Source of the DNA: Pseudomonadota bacterium
GTDB lineage: Bacteria; Pseudomonadota; Gammaproteobacteria; Burkholderiales; Burkholderiaceae_C
Direction of reading: 5' to 3'
DNA: 64,000 nucleotides
Assembly (NCBI GenBank): GCA_029779845.1
Contig: JAKOZT010000015.1
Location: 62,001 to 126,000, forward strand
Notes under the pieces: model-generated
What the model saw: the letters and a program-made list of their open reading frames with translations, nothing else
Told to the model about the DNA's origin: nothing
Database searches by the model: none
Shown: in pieces, positions 34,400-43,813 of the stretch
Position numbering within the stretch: position 1 is the stretch's first letter
Layout of the letters: each line of letters opens with the position of its first letter
Made by a program: the position numbers and the translations under genes

Positions 34400-35494
34400 A
34401 TGATGCAATTGGACTTCGAGCGCCTGCGCTCGATGGGCATGACTCCCGCGCTCGCGAACCAGGCGATGGCCTGCGCGGCGCCGTTCGATGACCACCCCTG
34501 GCCGCTCGCGCCGATGCGCCTGACCGTGCTGCACCGCGAGACGCTGCAGTTGCACGACGGCGAGCGCGAGCACGGCGCGCGTTTGCTGCCGCGCCTCGCG
34601 CGCCTGCTCGCCGAAGAGGAAGACGCGCTGGCCGTCGGCGACTGGGTGCTGGCCGCGCCCGATGCGCACGGCGCGCTGTGGGTGCACGCGCGCGTGCCGC
34701 CCGGCACGCGCCTGGTGCGCCGCGACGCCGACGGGCGCCGGCACCCGGTGGTGGCCAACGTCGACACCGCGCTGCTGGTGATGGGCCTGGACGCCGACTT
34801 CAACCCGCGCCGCATGGAGCGCTTCCTCGCGCTGGTGCAGGGCAGCGGCGTCGCGCCGGTGATCGTGCTGAGCAAGGCCGACACCGTGCCCGATGCGCGC
34901 GCTCTGTTCGCGCGCATGCAGACGCTGCGCGAGCGGCTGCCTTCGGGCGTGGAGATCGTCGCGCTCGACGCGCGCGATGCCGAGGCGGCGCAGTGCCTCG
35001 CGCAGCACACGCTGCCGGGGCGCACGCTGGCGCTGCTGGGTTCCTCGGGCGCCGGCAAGTCGACGCTGACCAACTCGCTGCTCGGGCGCGTCGCGCAGGA
35101 CACCGGCGCGGTGCGCGAGAGCGACGGCCGCGGCCAGCACACGACGACCGCGCGCACGCTGCTGCGCCTGCCCGGCGGCGCCTGCGTGATCGATACGCCG
35201 GGGCTGCGCGCGCTGCGCCCGGATGCCGACGCGGCGCGGGTGGCGGCCACCTTCGGCGATGTCGCCGCGCTGGCGCCGCAGTGCCGCTTCCGCAACTGCA
35301 CCCACCGCGAGGAGCCGGGCTGCGCGGTGCGCGCCGCGCTCGACGACGACCGCCTGCGCAACTACCACAAGCTGCTGCGCGAGGCGAGGCGCGACACGAT
35401 GAGCGCGCTGGAGCGCCAGCGCCAGCTGGCGGCGTGGAAGGCGCGCGGCCGAGCGGGCGCGGCGCGCGCGAAGGCGAAGCGCGAAGGCGGCTGA
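34400..35494 (+). CDS. rsgA: Ribosome small subunit-dependent GTPase A
   Basis: Circularly permuted GTPase that checks maturation of the 30S subunit; 364 residues. OB-fold near the N-terminus (about 50-115), then G4 as LSKAD (about 157-161), G1 as GSSGAGKST (about 215-223), the switch region RGQHTTTARTL, G3 as DTPG, and the C-terminal zinc site CRFRNCTHREEPGC (ligands Cys, Cys, His, Cys). The long N-terminal extension and Arg/Lys-rich C-terminus resemble the second RsgA type found in some proteobacteria. The start MMQLDFERL has only a weak ribosome site. It abuts the convergent hemerythrin gene with no spacer. Confidence 0.95.
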   Translation: MMQLDFERLRSMGMTPALANQAMACAAPFDDHPWPLAPMRLTVLHRETLQLHDGEREHGARLLPRLARLLAEEEDALAVGDWVLAAPDAHGALWVHARVPPGTRLVRRDADGRRHPVVANVDTALLVMGLDADFNPRRMERFLALVQGSGVAPVIVLSKADTVPDARALFARMQTLRERLPSGVEIVALDARDAEAAQCLAQHTLPGRTLALLGSSGAGKSTLTNSLLGRVAQDTGAVRESDGRGQHTTTARTLLRLPGGACVIDTPGLRALRPDADAARVAATFGDVAALAPQCRFRNCTHREEPGCAVRAALDDDRLRNYHKLLREARRDTMSALERQRQLAAWKARGRAGAARAKAKREGG

Positions 35495-35995
35495 TCAGCC
35501 GGCGGCCGGCGCGCCGCTGGTCTCGGGCGTGCAGGCCACCGAGCCGCAGCCGCTGATCTCGCCGTCGGGCAGCGCGCCGGGATTGAGCACCGCGCCGCTG
35601 AGCGGGTCGAGCCCGCAGCGGCGCATGTGCAGCGCCAGGCCCGCGTCCATGCTCTGCGCGTGCTGCGGGAACCACAGCGCCAGCTCGCCGGCCATCAGGC
35701 GCACCACGGCGATGTCGCCGGTCTCGGCGCGGCGCAGGCCCTCGCGCATCACGTCGAGCACCACCTTGTGCTGCACGGTGTGGCAGTTGCTCGCCGCGAA
35801 GCGCGTCTCGCGCATCCAGCGGTCTTCCTGGTCGAAGTGGATCTGCGTGTGGGCGATCAGCGTGCGCCAGGCCGGGATGACGGCGTCGTCCGCCGCGGCG
35901 TCGACCACGGCGAGCAACTCGACGAATTCGCGGTGCGTGTCATCCATCGGGGGAAGATCCAGCGACAGCGCATCGGACCATTCGAGTCGGGACAT
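35495..35995 (-). CDS. Bacteriohemerythrin / hemerythrin-domain protein
   Basis: Oxygen-binding di-iron protein of 166 residues, cytosolic. Four-helix-bundle ligands are in place: H in MDDTHREF, H and E in HTQIHFDQED, the two H of NCHTVQHK, and H and D in FPQHAQSMD. A 40-residue C-terminal tail with three Cys (RRCGLDP ... SGCGSVACTP) is beyond the usual domain and could bind metal or form disulfides. Roles in other bacteria are oxygen sensing or delivery. The ATG at 35995 starts MSRLEWSDALSL, the family norm. An FNR-like box is centred 67 bases upstream, shared with ppk2. Confidence 0.93.
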   Translation of the reverse strand: MSRLEWSDALSLDLPPMDDTHREFVELLAVVDAAADDAVIPAWRTLIAHTQIHFDQEDRWMRETRFAASNCHTVQHKVVLDVMREGLRRAETGDIAVVRLMAGELALWFPQHAQSMDAGLALHMRRCGLDPLSGAVLNPGALPDGEISGCGSVACTPETSGAPAAG

Positions 35996-36055
35996 GGGGC
36001 AGCCTTCGGGGTACGGGGTTGCGCGCGAGCTTAGGCAGCGCGTGATGGCGCTGCC

Positions 36056-36069
36056 TTGAGTCAAGTCAA
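36056..36069. promoter_or_regulatory. FNR-like box between hemerythrin and ppk2
   Basis: TTGAGTCAAGTCAA matches the FNR/Anr consensus TTGAT-N4-ATCAA at eight of ten positions, with both TTGA and TCAA core arms intact. It lies 61 bases from the hemerythrin start and 63 bases from the likely ppk2 ATG, in the 136-base divergent gap, so it could act on either or both genes. No other such box stood out in the gaps I read. No fnr gene is in the window. Confidence 0.45.
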
Positions 36070-36131
36070 TGATGTTGGCCGGCGGCGGTTCCAAAGTGAT
36101 CGGTTGGATCACGAGTGAGAAAGAACCGCGC

Positions 36132-37319
36132 ATGGCCTCCCGCAACGCCCATACCGCCAACCACAAACCAAGCTCTGCGCGCGGCAACGGCACGCCGCCG
36201 GCCGCGAAGAAGCCCGCGCCGCGCCGCGCCGTGCGCCGCGCCGCCGACGGCGACGTGATCGCCGCCGAGCGCGCCGACCTCGACCGCATCGTCGTCGACG
36301 AATCGGTGCAGGCCGCGCAAGGCGCCAAGGTCGCCGCGCTCGACGACATCCTGGCGCGCGCCGAAGACCCGGCCGAAACCGCCAAGCAACTGCGCGCGAT
36401 CTTCGAGGGCGCCTCGCCCGACGACGCCGACGCGCTGCGCCGCGAGCTGCTCGAAGGCAGCGACGAGAAGCGCCGCCGCAAGCTGGTGCGCCCCGACGAG
36501 GAGCTGGCGGCCGACTGGCGCAGCGGTGGCTACCCGTACAAGAACCTGATGTCGCGCAAGAATTACGAGCAGCAGAAGTACCTGCTGCAAGTGGAACTGC
36601 TCAAGCTGCAGGCCTGGGTGAAGGAAACCGGCCAGCGTGTCGTGATCCTGTTCGAAGGGCGCGACGCGGCCGGCAAGGGCGGCGCGATCAAGCGCTTCAT
36701 GGAGCACCTGAACCCGCGCGGCGCGCGCGTCGTCGCGCTGGAGAAGCCCACCGAGACGGAGCGCGGCCAGTGGTACTTCCAGCGCTACGTGTCGCACCTG
36801 CCCACCGCCGGCGAGATCGTGCTGCTCGACCGCAGCTGGTACAACCGCGCAGGCGTCGAGCGCGTGATGGGCTTCTGCACGCAGGAGGAGTACGCCGAGT
36901 TCATGCGCCAGTGCCCCGACTTCGAGCGCCATCTGGTGCGCAGCGGCATCCACCTGATCAAGTTCTGGTTCTCGGTCAGCCGCAAGGAGCAGCGCCGCCG
37001 CTTCAAGGAGCGCGAGGCGCACCCGCTCAAGCAGTGGAAGCTCAGCCCGATCGACATGGCCTCGCTCGACAAGTGGGACGACTACACCAAGGCCAAGGAG
37101 GCGATGTTCTTCGAGACCGACACCGCCGATGCGCCGTGGACGGTGATCAAGAGCGATTGCAAGAAGCGCGCGCGCCTGAACGCGATGCGCTACGTGCTGC
37201 ACAAGCTGCCGTATTCGAAGAAGAACCTGGAGCAGATCCGCCAGCTCGACCCGCTGCTGGTGGGCCGTGCGCACGTGGTCTACGAGCGTGGCGAGCGCGT
37301 CGGCGGCGCGATCCTCTGA
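36132..37319 (+). CDS. ppk2: Polyphosphate kinase 2
   Basis: PPK2 transfers phosphate between polyphosphate and nucleoside di- or monophosphates; cytosolic. 395 residues from the ATG at 36132 (an ATG at 36069 lies within the FNR-like box and is unlikely). The P-loop is FEGRDAAGKGG (about 174-184), Walker B/lid DRSWYNRAGVERVMGF, and RRRFKEREAHPLKQWKLSP. The core domain of about 260 residues is preceded by a 115-residue Ala/Arg-rich extension (KKPAPRRAVRRAADGD) that is not part of the fold. The single PPK2 domain with this core resembles class I (NDP-phosphorylating), by resemblance only. Confidence 0.95.
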   Translation: MASRNAHTANHKPSSARGNGTPPAAKKPAPRRAVRRAADGDVIAAERADLDRIVVDESVQAAQGAKVAALDDILARAEDPAETAKQLRAIFEGASPDDADALRRELLEGSDEKRRRKLVRPDEELAADWRSGGYPYKNLMSRKNYEQQKYLLQVELLKLQAWVKETGQRVVILFEGRDAAGKGGAIKRFMEHLNPRGARVVALEKPTETERGQWYFQRYVSHLPTAGEIVLLDRSWYNRAGVERVMGFCTQEEYAEFMRQCPDFERHLVRSGIHLIKFWFSVSRKEQRRRFKEREAHPLKQWKLSPIDMASLDKWDDYTKAKEAMFFETDTADAPWTVIKSDCKKRARLNAMRYVLHKLPYSKKNLEQIRQLDPLLVGRAHVVYERGERVGGAIL

Positions 37320-37345
37320 GTCGAGGTCGCTCGACCGTGGATCTC

Positions 37346-37372
37346 CGTTCGCCCTGAGCTTGTCGAAGGGCG
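37346..37372. repeat. REP-like palindromic intergenic element
   Basis: The core CGCCCT-GAGCTTGTCGA-AGGGCG is an inverted repeat (6-base arms, 11-base loop) preceded by CGTT. From memory, elements of the form TTCG-CCCTGAGC-TTGTCGAAGGG are scattered between genes in many Burkholderiales and gamma-proteobacterial genomes. Here it is a single copy between ppk2 and the diguanylate cyclase, where a stem could also end the ppk2 transcript. No second copy was noticed in the window. Confidence 0.55.
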
Positions 37373-37457
37373 CGTTGCGGCGCTGCCACGCGCTCGCCGC
37401 GCCTGTCACGCAGGCGCGCCAGGGGGCTGGGCGGCATCGCCGATACTGCGCGCCGCG

Positions 37458-39179
37458 ATGAATCCTCTGAAGCGCCTGACCCTCCGCCAGTGGCTGACGC
37501 TGCCCTACGTGGCGTTGGTGCTGGGCATCGCCGTGCTGATCGGCGCGCTGTCGTACCGCGCCGGCAGCCACGCGGTGGACACCGTCGCCGAGCACCTGCT
37601 GCTGGAAACCGTCGGCCGCATCGGCCAGGCGGTGGACCGCCACGTGGTCGGCTCGGCGGCCGTGCTGGAGGCGGCCTTCCCCAACGGCATGGCCGCGCCC
37701 GAGCGCATCGACACCGAGCTGGACACGCTGCGTATGCGCTTCTGGATCGCCACCACGCTGCACATCGACCCGAACAACTACGTCTACTACGGCTCGCGCC
37801 AGGGCCAGTTCTTCGGACTCTGGCGCGATTCGCTCGCCGAGGCCGAGCTGCGCCTGCGCCTGAACGGCGAGGAGCCGCGCCGCATTGCGCGCTTTACCGG
37901 CATCCACGGCGCGCTCGGCGAGGCCAAGCGCGAAGAGCGCATCTTCGAGCCGCGCGAGCGCCCCTGGTACAAGGCCGGCGAGCACAACCCGAGTGCGACC
38001 TGGACGGCGATCTACATCGACTTCCGCACCGCGGAGCTGGTGGCCACGCGCGCACGCCGCGTGCTCGACGCGGCCGGCGATCTGCAAGGCGTGGTGGCCA
38101 CCGACCTGTCGCTGCGCAAGCTCAACGACTTCGTGCGCGGCCTGGCGCTGAGCGAAAACGCGGTGGCCTTCATCGTCGAGCCCGACGGCATGCTGATCGC
38201 GTCGTCGCGCAGCGCCAACATGCGCCCTGGCGCCGACGGCCGCAACGAGCGCATCACCGCCGCGGCCAGCGGCCATGCCTTGCAGGAAGCGGCGTATGCC
38301 GCGGTCAGCATGGCGCTGCGCGGCAGCGCCGAGAACGGCGACCGGCCGCACACGCTGCGCATCGAAGGCCCGCAGGGCGAGGCCGTGCACCTGGCCTACA
38401 GCCGCCTGCGCGACGACGCCGGCCTCGACTGGATCACCGTCGTCGCGGTGCCGCGCGCCGACTTCATGGGCGGCGTGACGCGCAACGTGGTCGGCACCGC
38501 GCTGATCGGCGTGGCCGCCGCGGTGCTGGCGCTGGTGATCGGCCTGACCATCCTCGGCTGGATCGGCCGGGACCTCAAGCGCGTGGCCGACGCGGCGCGC
38601 CGCATCGGCGAGGGCCAGCTCGACGTGCCGCTGGACGTGCGCCGCAGCGACGAGATCGGCGCGCTGGCGGCCAGCTTCAAGTGGATGCAGCAGCGCCTGC
38701 GCGTCGACCAGCTCACCGGGCTGGTGAACCGCGAGGTGGTGGTGGGCGGCATCGCCGAGCGCATCGCGCACCACCGCCGCGCCGGCGACGAGCGGCCGTT
38801 CGCGGTGCTGTTCATCGACCTCGACCGCTTCAAGCAGGTCAACGACCGCTACGGCCACGAGGTGGGCGACCAGGTGCTGGTCGAAGTGGGCCTGCGGTTG
38901 CGCCGCGCCACGCGCGAGACCGATCTGGTGGCGCGTTACGCCGGCGACGAGTTCGTGGTGCTGCTCGACAGCGTGGCCGACGCCGAGGCCGCCGAGCGCG
39001 TGCGCGAGGGTGTCGAGCGCGCGCTGGCCGAAACCGCCGGCCTGCCCGGCGAGCTGCCGGGCAGGCTCGGCTCGGTGGGCCTGGCGGTGTACCCGCGCGA
39101 CGGCGGCAGCGCGGCGGACCTGATCCGCGCGGCCGACCACGACATGTACGCGCGCAAGCGCGACAGCGCGCGCGGCTAA
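37458..39179 (+). CDS. Membrane diguanylate cyclase (Cache-HAMP-GGDEF)
   Basis: Makes cyclic di-GMP from two GTP. 573 residues: transmembrane helix about 15-35, periplasmic double-Cache-like sensor (about 38-345, containing RPWYKAGEHNPSATWTAIY typical of Cache domains), second helix about 350-372, HAMP (about 373-425) and GGDEF domain (about 430-570). The active-site loop is AGDEF, not GGDEF; AGDEF enzymes are generally still active. An intact RxxD product-inhibition site (RETD) lies five residues before it. DQLTGLVNR and FIDLDRFKQVNDRYGHEVGD are standard. GATACT lies 10 bases before the ATG. No phosphodiesterase domain. Confidence 0.95.
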   Translation: MNPLKRLTLRQWLTLPYVALVLGIAVLIGALSYRAGSHAVDTVAEHLLLETVGRIGQAVDRHVVGSAAVLEAAFPNGMAAPERIDTELDTLRMRFWIATTLHIDPNNYVYYGSRQGQFFGLWRDSLAEAELRLRLNGEEPRRIARFTGIHGALGEAKREERIFEPRERPWYKAGEHNPSATWTAIYIDFRTAELVATRARRVLDAAGDLQGVVATDLSLRKLNDFVRGLALSENAVAFIVEPDGMLIASSRSANMRPGADGRNERITAAASGHALQEAAYAAVSMALRGSAENGDRPHTLRIEGPQGEAVHLAYSRLRDDAGLDWITVVAVPRADFMGGVTRNVVGTALIGVAAAVLALVIGLTILGWIGRDLKRVADAARRIGEGQLDVPLDVRRSDEIGALAASFKWMQQRLRVDQLTGLVNREVVVGGIAERIAHHRRAGDERPFAVLFIDLDRFKQVNDRYGHEVGDQVLVEVGLRLRRATRETDLVARYAGDEFVVLLDSVADAEAAERVREGVERALAETAGLPGELPGRLGSVGLAVYPRDGGSAADLIRAADHDMYARKRDSARG

Positions 39180-39661
39180 CGCGCCGGCGCCACGGCGCGC
39201 GGGCCGGTGTCGACGTTGACGGTGGTCTTGTTGACGATGCGGTCGGGCTCGCGCAGGCCGCAGGCGGCGCGCATCGCCGAGGCCAGCGCTGCGAGCTGCG
39301 CCTTGTTGGGCTTGATCGACGAGGCCGAAACCTCGTGCTCGCGCTTGGCCTGCTTGCAGGACGGGCTGCTGGCGAGGTCGGCCTGGGCATCGGCGGGCGT
39401 GCGCGCGGCCGGCACCGAGGCCGCCGCCTGCGCGGCCAGCTTGTCGCGCAGCTGGTCGTTTTCGGTGCGCAGCGTCGCCTCGCGGCTTTCGGCGCTGCTC
39501 AGCGTGTTGGCGCGCACGTTCACGGCGCTCGCGGCGGCGCCCTTGGCGCAAGGCGCGTCGGAGAACTCGACCTTGCCCTTGGCCGTTTCGCAGCGGTAGA
39601 TCTCGGCTTGCGCGGAGGCGGCGAACAGCAGGGCGAGCGCAACGAGGCAGGGTTTGAGCAT
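39176..39661 (-). CDS. DUF4124 domain protein, exported
   Basis: 161 residues with a signal peptide (about 1-19, cleavage after ASAQA) and the DUF4124 motif directly after it: EIYRCETAKGKVEFSDAPC, with its Cys pair. A coiled region follows (SSAESREATLRTENDQLRDK) and a C-terminal part with two more Cys (SPSCKQAKREHE, MRAACGLREP). Probably periplasmic; the family has no known function. AGGAAG precedes the ATG. Its stop overlaps the last bases of the convergent diguanylate cyclase. Confidence 0.88.
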   Translation of the reverse strand: MLKPCLVALALLFAASAQAEIYRCETAKGKVEFSDAPCAKGAAASAVNVRANTLSSAESREATLRTENDQLRDKLAAQAAASVPAARTPADAQADLASSPSCKQAKREHEVSASSIKPNKAQLAALASAMRAACGLREPDRIVNKTTVNVDTGPRAVAPAR

Positions 39662-39678
39662 GGCGGGGCTTCCTGGGG

Positions 39679-40293
39679 TCAGAACGGCACGGGCGATGTG
39701 AAGCCTAACGCGCGAGCGTCGATCGGGTGCACCAGCCGCAGTGCGCTGGCGTGCAGCAGCAGTCGATCGGCGGCCCGCGCGGCCGGCTCGGGCGCGTACA
39801 GCGCATCGCCGAGGATGGGGTGGCCGATCGCCGCGAGGTGCACGCGCAGCTGGTGCGAGCGGCCGGTGAGCGGTTCGAGCGCGAGGCGGGTGCGATCGGC
39901 TTCGCGGGCCAGCACGCGCCAGCGTGTCAGCGAGGGCTTGCCGCGCTCAGGGTCGACGATCTGGCGCGGCCGGTTCGGCCAGTCGGCGGCCAGCGGCAGG
40001 TCGATCTCGCCGCTGTCGCCTTCGATGGCGCCGGCGACGATCGCCTCGTAGGTCTTCTCGACCTCGCGCTGCGCGAACGCCCGGCTCAGCGTGCGCTGCG
40101 CCTCGCTGCCGCGTGCGAACAGCATCAGCCCCGAGGTCGCCATGTCGAGCCGGTGCACCACCAGCGCATCGGCGAACTGCGCGCGCACGCGCAGCCACAG
40201 GCAGTCGTGCAGTTCCGCCGGCCGGCCCGGCACGCTGGGCAGGCCGGCGGGCTTGTCGGCCACGATCAGCGCGTCGTCGGCGTGCAGGATCAC
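39679..40293 (-). CDS. RluA family pseudouridine synthase
   Basis: 204 residues, the size of the single-domain RluA branch (23S rRNA position 746 and tRNA position 32 in E. coli), no S4 domain. Landmarks: DDALIVADKPAGLPSVPGR, the catalytic motif VHRLDMATSGLMLFAR (Asp is the nucleophile), EKTYEAIVAG, and GRSHQLRVHLAAIGHPILGD. Target RNA not provable. The start is a GTG within GTGATCCTGC, a 10-base repeat of sequence spanning the upstream MFS stop; the MFS gene ends 7 bases upstream. Confidence 0.93.
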   Translation of the reverse strand: MILHADDALIVADKPAGLPSVPGRPAELHDCLWLRVRAQFADALVVHRLDMATSGLMLFARGSEAQRTLSRAFAQREVEKTYEAIVAGAIEGDSGEIDLPLAADWPNRPRQIVDPERGKPSLTRWRVLAREADRTRLALEPLTGRSHQLRVHLAAIGHPILGDALYAPEPAARAADRLLLHASALRLVHPIDARALGFTSPVPF

Positions 40294-40300
40294 GGCAGGA

Positions 40301-41518
40301 TCACGGCTTGGTGCTCTCGACCAGCCGGTTGCGCCGCGCCAGCGCCGGGAACCACTTCGCCCACAGCACCGCGATCGCGATCGAGCCGATGCCGCCCAGC
40401 AGCACCGAGCCCACCGGCCCGAGCAGCGCCGCGGTGGCGCCCGATTCGAACTCGCCGAGCTGGTTCGACGCGCCGATGAACACCGAGTTGACCGCGCTGA
40501 CCCGCCCGCGCATCGCCTCGGGCGTCTCCAGCTGCACCAGCGACTGGCGGATCACCACGCTGATCATGTCGGCCGCGCCCGAGACGGCCAGCGTCGCGAT
40601 CGACAGCCACAGCCATGTCGACAACGCGAAGCCCGCCGTCGCCGCACCGTACACGGCGACGGAGGCCAGCAGCACCGTGCCCGCGCGGCGCTGGATCGGC
40701 CAGCGCGACAAGGCCAGCGCCATCGCCAGCGCGCCCACCGCCGGCGCGGCGCGCAGCAGCCCCAGGCCCCAGGGGCCGGTGTGCAGGATGTCCTTGGCGA
40801 ACATCGGCAGCAGCGCGGTCGCGCCGCCGAGCAGCACCGCGAACAGGTCCAGCGAGATCGCGCCCAGCACCACGCGCCGCTCGAACACGAAGCGCACACC
40901 GGCCAGCAGCGTCTGCAGCGTGGCGGGCTGTGCCGGGCCGGGCGTGTGCTCGTAGCGCAGCGCCAGCACCAGCGCGGCGGCCAAGACGAACAGCGCGGCG
41001 CAGCTGGCGTAGACCGCGGTGGCGCCGGCCACGTAGACGAAGCCGCCGATCGCCGGCCCGGCGATGATGGCCGCCTGCATGCCTGCCGAGCTGAAGGCGA
41101 GCGCGCGCGGCAGCAAGGCCTGCGGCACCAGCAGCGGCGTGATCGACTGTTGAGCGGGCAACTGGAAGGCCTTGGCGCTGCCGATCACGATCGACAGCGC
41201 GAGCAGCAGCGAACGGCTGGCGAAGCCGTGCGCGGCGCCCAGCATCAGCAGCAGCGCGACGATCGCCTGCAGCGCCATGCACGCGGCCAGGATGCGCGCG
41301 CGGTGATGGCGATCCAGCGCATGGCCGGCCACCAGCACCAGCGCCAGCGAGGGCAGGAACTGCATCAGCCCGACCAGGCCGAGGTCCCAGGCGCTGGCGG
41401 TCAGGTCGTACATCTGCCATCCGATCGCCACCATCAGCATCTGGTTCGCCGCGGTGCCGGCCAGGCGCGCGAACCAGAAGCGCATGAAGGCACGCTGGCG
41501 CAGCAGCGAGTCGTTCAA
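40301..41518 (-). CDS. MFS transporter (MFS_3, exporter-like)
   Basis: Inner-membrane major-facilitator protein of 405 residues with about twelve hydrophobic helices. The A-loop signature appears as GHALDRHHRARIL (after helix 2). It resembles the EntS/MFS_3 group of exporters (RAFMRFWFARLAGTAANQM start, FVFERRVVLGAISLDLFAVL in the middle). The substrate is unknown. Its start overlaps the upstream NAD(P)-binding gene by 4 bases (ATGA) and the RluA-type gene follows closely, so the three form a translationally coupled run. Confidence 0.9.
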   Translation of the reverse strand: MNDSLLRQRAFMRFWFARLAGTAANQMLMVAIGWQMYDLTASAWDLGLVGLMQFLPSLALVLVAGHALDRHHRARILAACMALQAIVALLLMLGAAHGFASRSLLLALSIVIGSAKAFQLPAQQSITPLLVPQALLPRALAFSSAGMQAAIIAGPAIGGFVYVAGATAVYASCAALFVLAAALVLALRYEHTPGPAQPATLQTLLAGVRFVFERRVVLGAISLDLFAVLLGGATALLPMFAKDILHTGPWGLGLLRAAPAVGALAMALALSRWPIQRRAGTVLLASVAVYGAATAGFALSTWLWLSIATLAVSGAADMISVVIRQSLVQLETPEAMRGRVSAVNSVFIGASNQLGEFESGATAALLGPVGSVLLGGIGSIAIAVLWAKWFPALARRNRLVESTKP

Positions 41519-42189
41519 CGGCGCGCGGCTCCCTGCATGCGCGCCGAGGCGAGGCGGTGCACGCCCGGCTTGCCGGCCAGCGTGGCGGCGATCAGTGCGG
41601 CGGCCACGTCGTCAGCCTTGATCGGCCGCACGCCGCGCGGCAGCAGCCGCGTCAGCAGGCCCATCAACCGGCCGGCCCAGGCTTCGGCGGGGCGCACCGC
41701 CTGGCCGAGCGCGGCGCGGTCGCCCAGCAGCAGCGAGGGCTGCGCGAAGCACACCTCCTCGTAGCCGAGCGCGGCCGCGTCGGCCTCCATCTCGCCCTTG
41801 ACGCGGTTGTAGAAGACGCGCGAGCCGGCATCGGCGCCGAGCGCGGAGACGATCGCCAGCCGGCGCGCGCCGGCTTCGCGCGCGGCGCGCGCGACGGCGA
41901 TCACGTGGTCGTGGTCGACCTGGCGGAAGGCGGCTTCGGAGCCGGCCACCTTGATCGTCGTGCCCAGCGCGATGTAGACGTCGTCGACGCGCGGCACGCG
42001 GCGCAGGTGCGCGAAGTCGACCACGTGCAGTTCCAGCTTCGGATGCGCCGCGATGGCCGGCGCGGCGCGGCGCAGCAGCACGTGCACATGGGCGATGGCC
42101 GGGTGTTCGAGCAGCTGCGCCAGCAGCGCGCGGCCCATCAGGCCGGTGGCGCCGGCGAGCAGCACGGTGCGAGGCAGGTGGTTCGGCAT
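41515..42189 (-). CDS. Atypical SDR / NAD(P)H-binding protein
   Basis: 224-residue Rossmann protein of the NmrA/HTATIP2-like atypical SDR type: VLLAGATGLMGRALLAQLL at the N-terminus, DDVYIALGTTIKVAGSE, then VSALGADAGSRVFYNRVKGE, where YNRVK keeps the Tyr-x3-Lys pair. Family members act as redox sensors or reductases of unknown substrate. It lies upstream of, and overlaps, the MFS gene. TAGATT ends 7 bases before the ATG and there is no ribosome site. Confidence 0.87.
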   Translation of the reverse strand: MPNHLPRTVLLAGATGLMGRALLAQLLEHPAIAHVHVLLRRAAPAIAAHPKLELHVVDFAHLRRVPRVDDVYIALGTTIKVAGSEAAFRQVDHDHVIAVARAAREAGARRLAIVSALGADAGSRVFYNRVKGEMEADAAALGYEEVCFAQPSLLLGDRAALGQAVRPAEAWAGRLMGLLTRLLPRGVRPIKADDVAAALIAATLAGKPGVHRLASARMQGAARR

Positions 42190-42196
42190 GCCCCGG

Positions 42197-42202
42197 AATC
42201 TA
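42197..42202 (-). promoter_or_regulatory. TAGATT -10-like box before the NAD(P)-binding gene
   Basis: TAGATT on the minus strand, 7 bases before the ATG at 42189, in the 16-base gap after the helicase stop. Four of six to consensus; no Shine-Dalgarno. Recurrent leaderless geometry. Confidence 0.25.
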
Positions 42203-42205
42203 CCC

Positions 42206-43660
<1,455 letters not shown>

Positions 43661-43813
43661 TCGGAGGGGCTCGATGCGAGCCGTTGTCGCGACCTGCTGC
43701 GCCCGCGAGGGCGGCACCAGTCGGAAGGCGCGGGGTGCGTGGGAAGAGATGTGTCGGGAGTCGACGCGCGCCGCGGCGACTGGTCTCGCGGCGCGGGGCG
43801 GATTCTATCCGCC

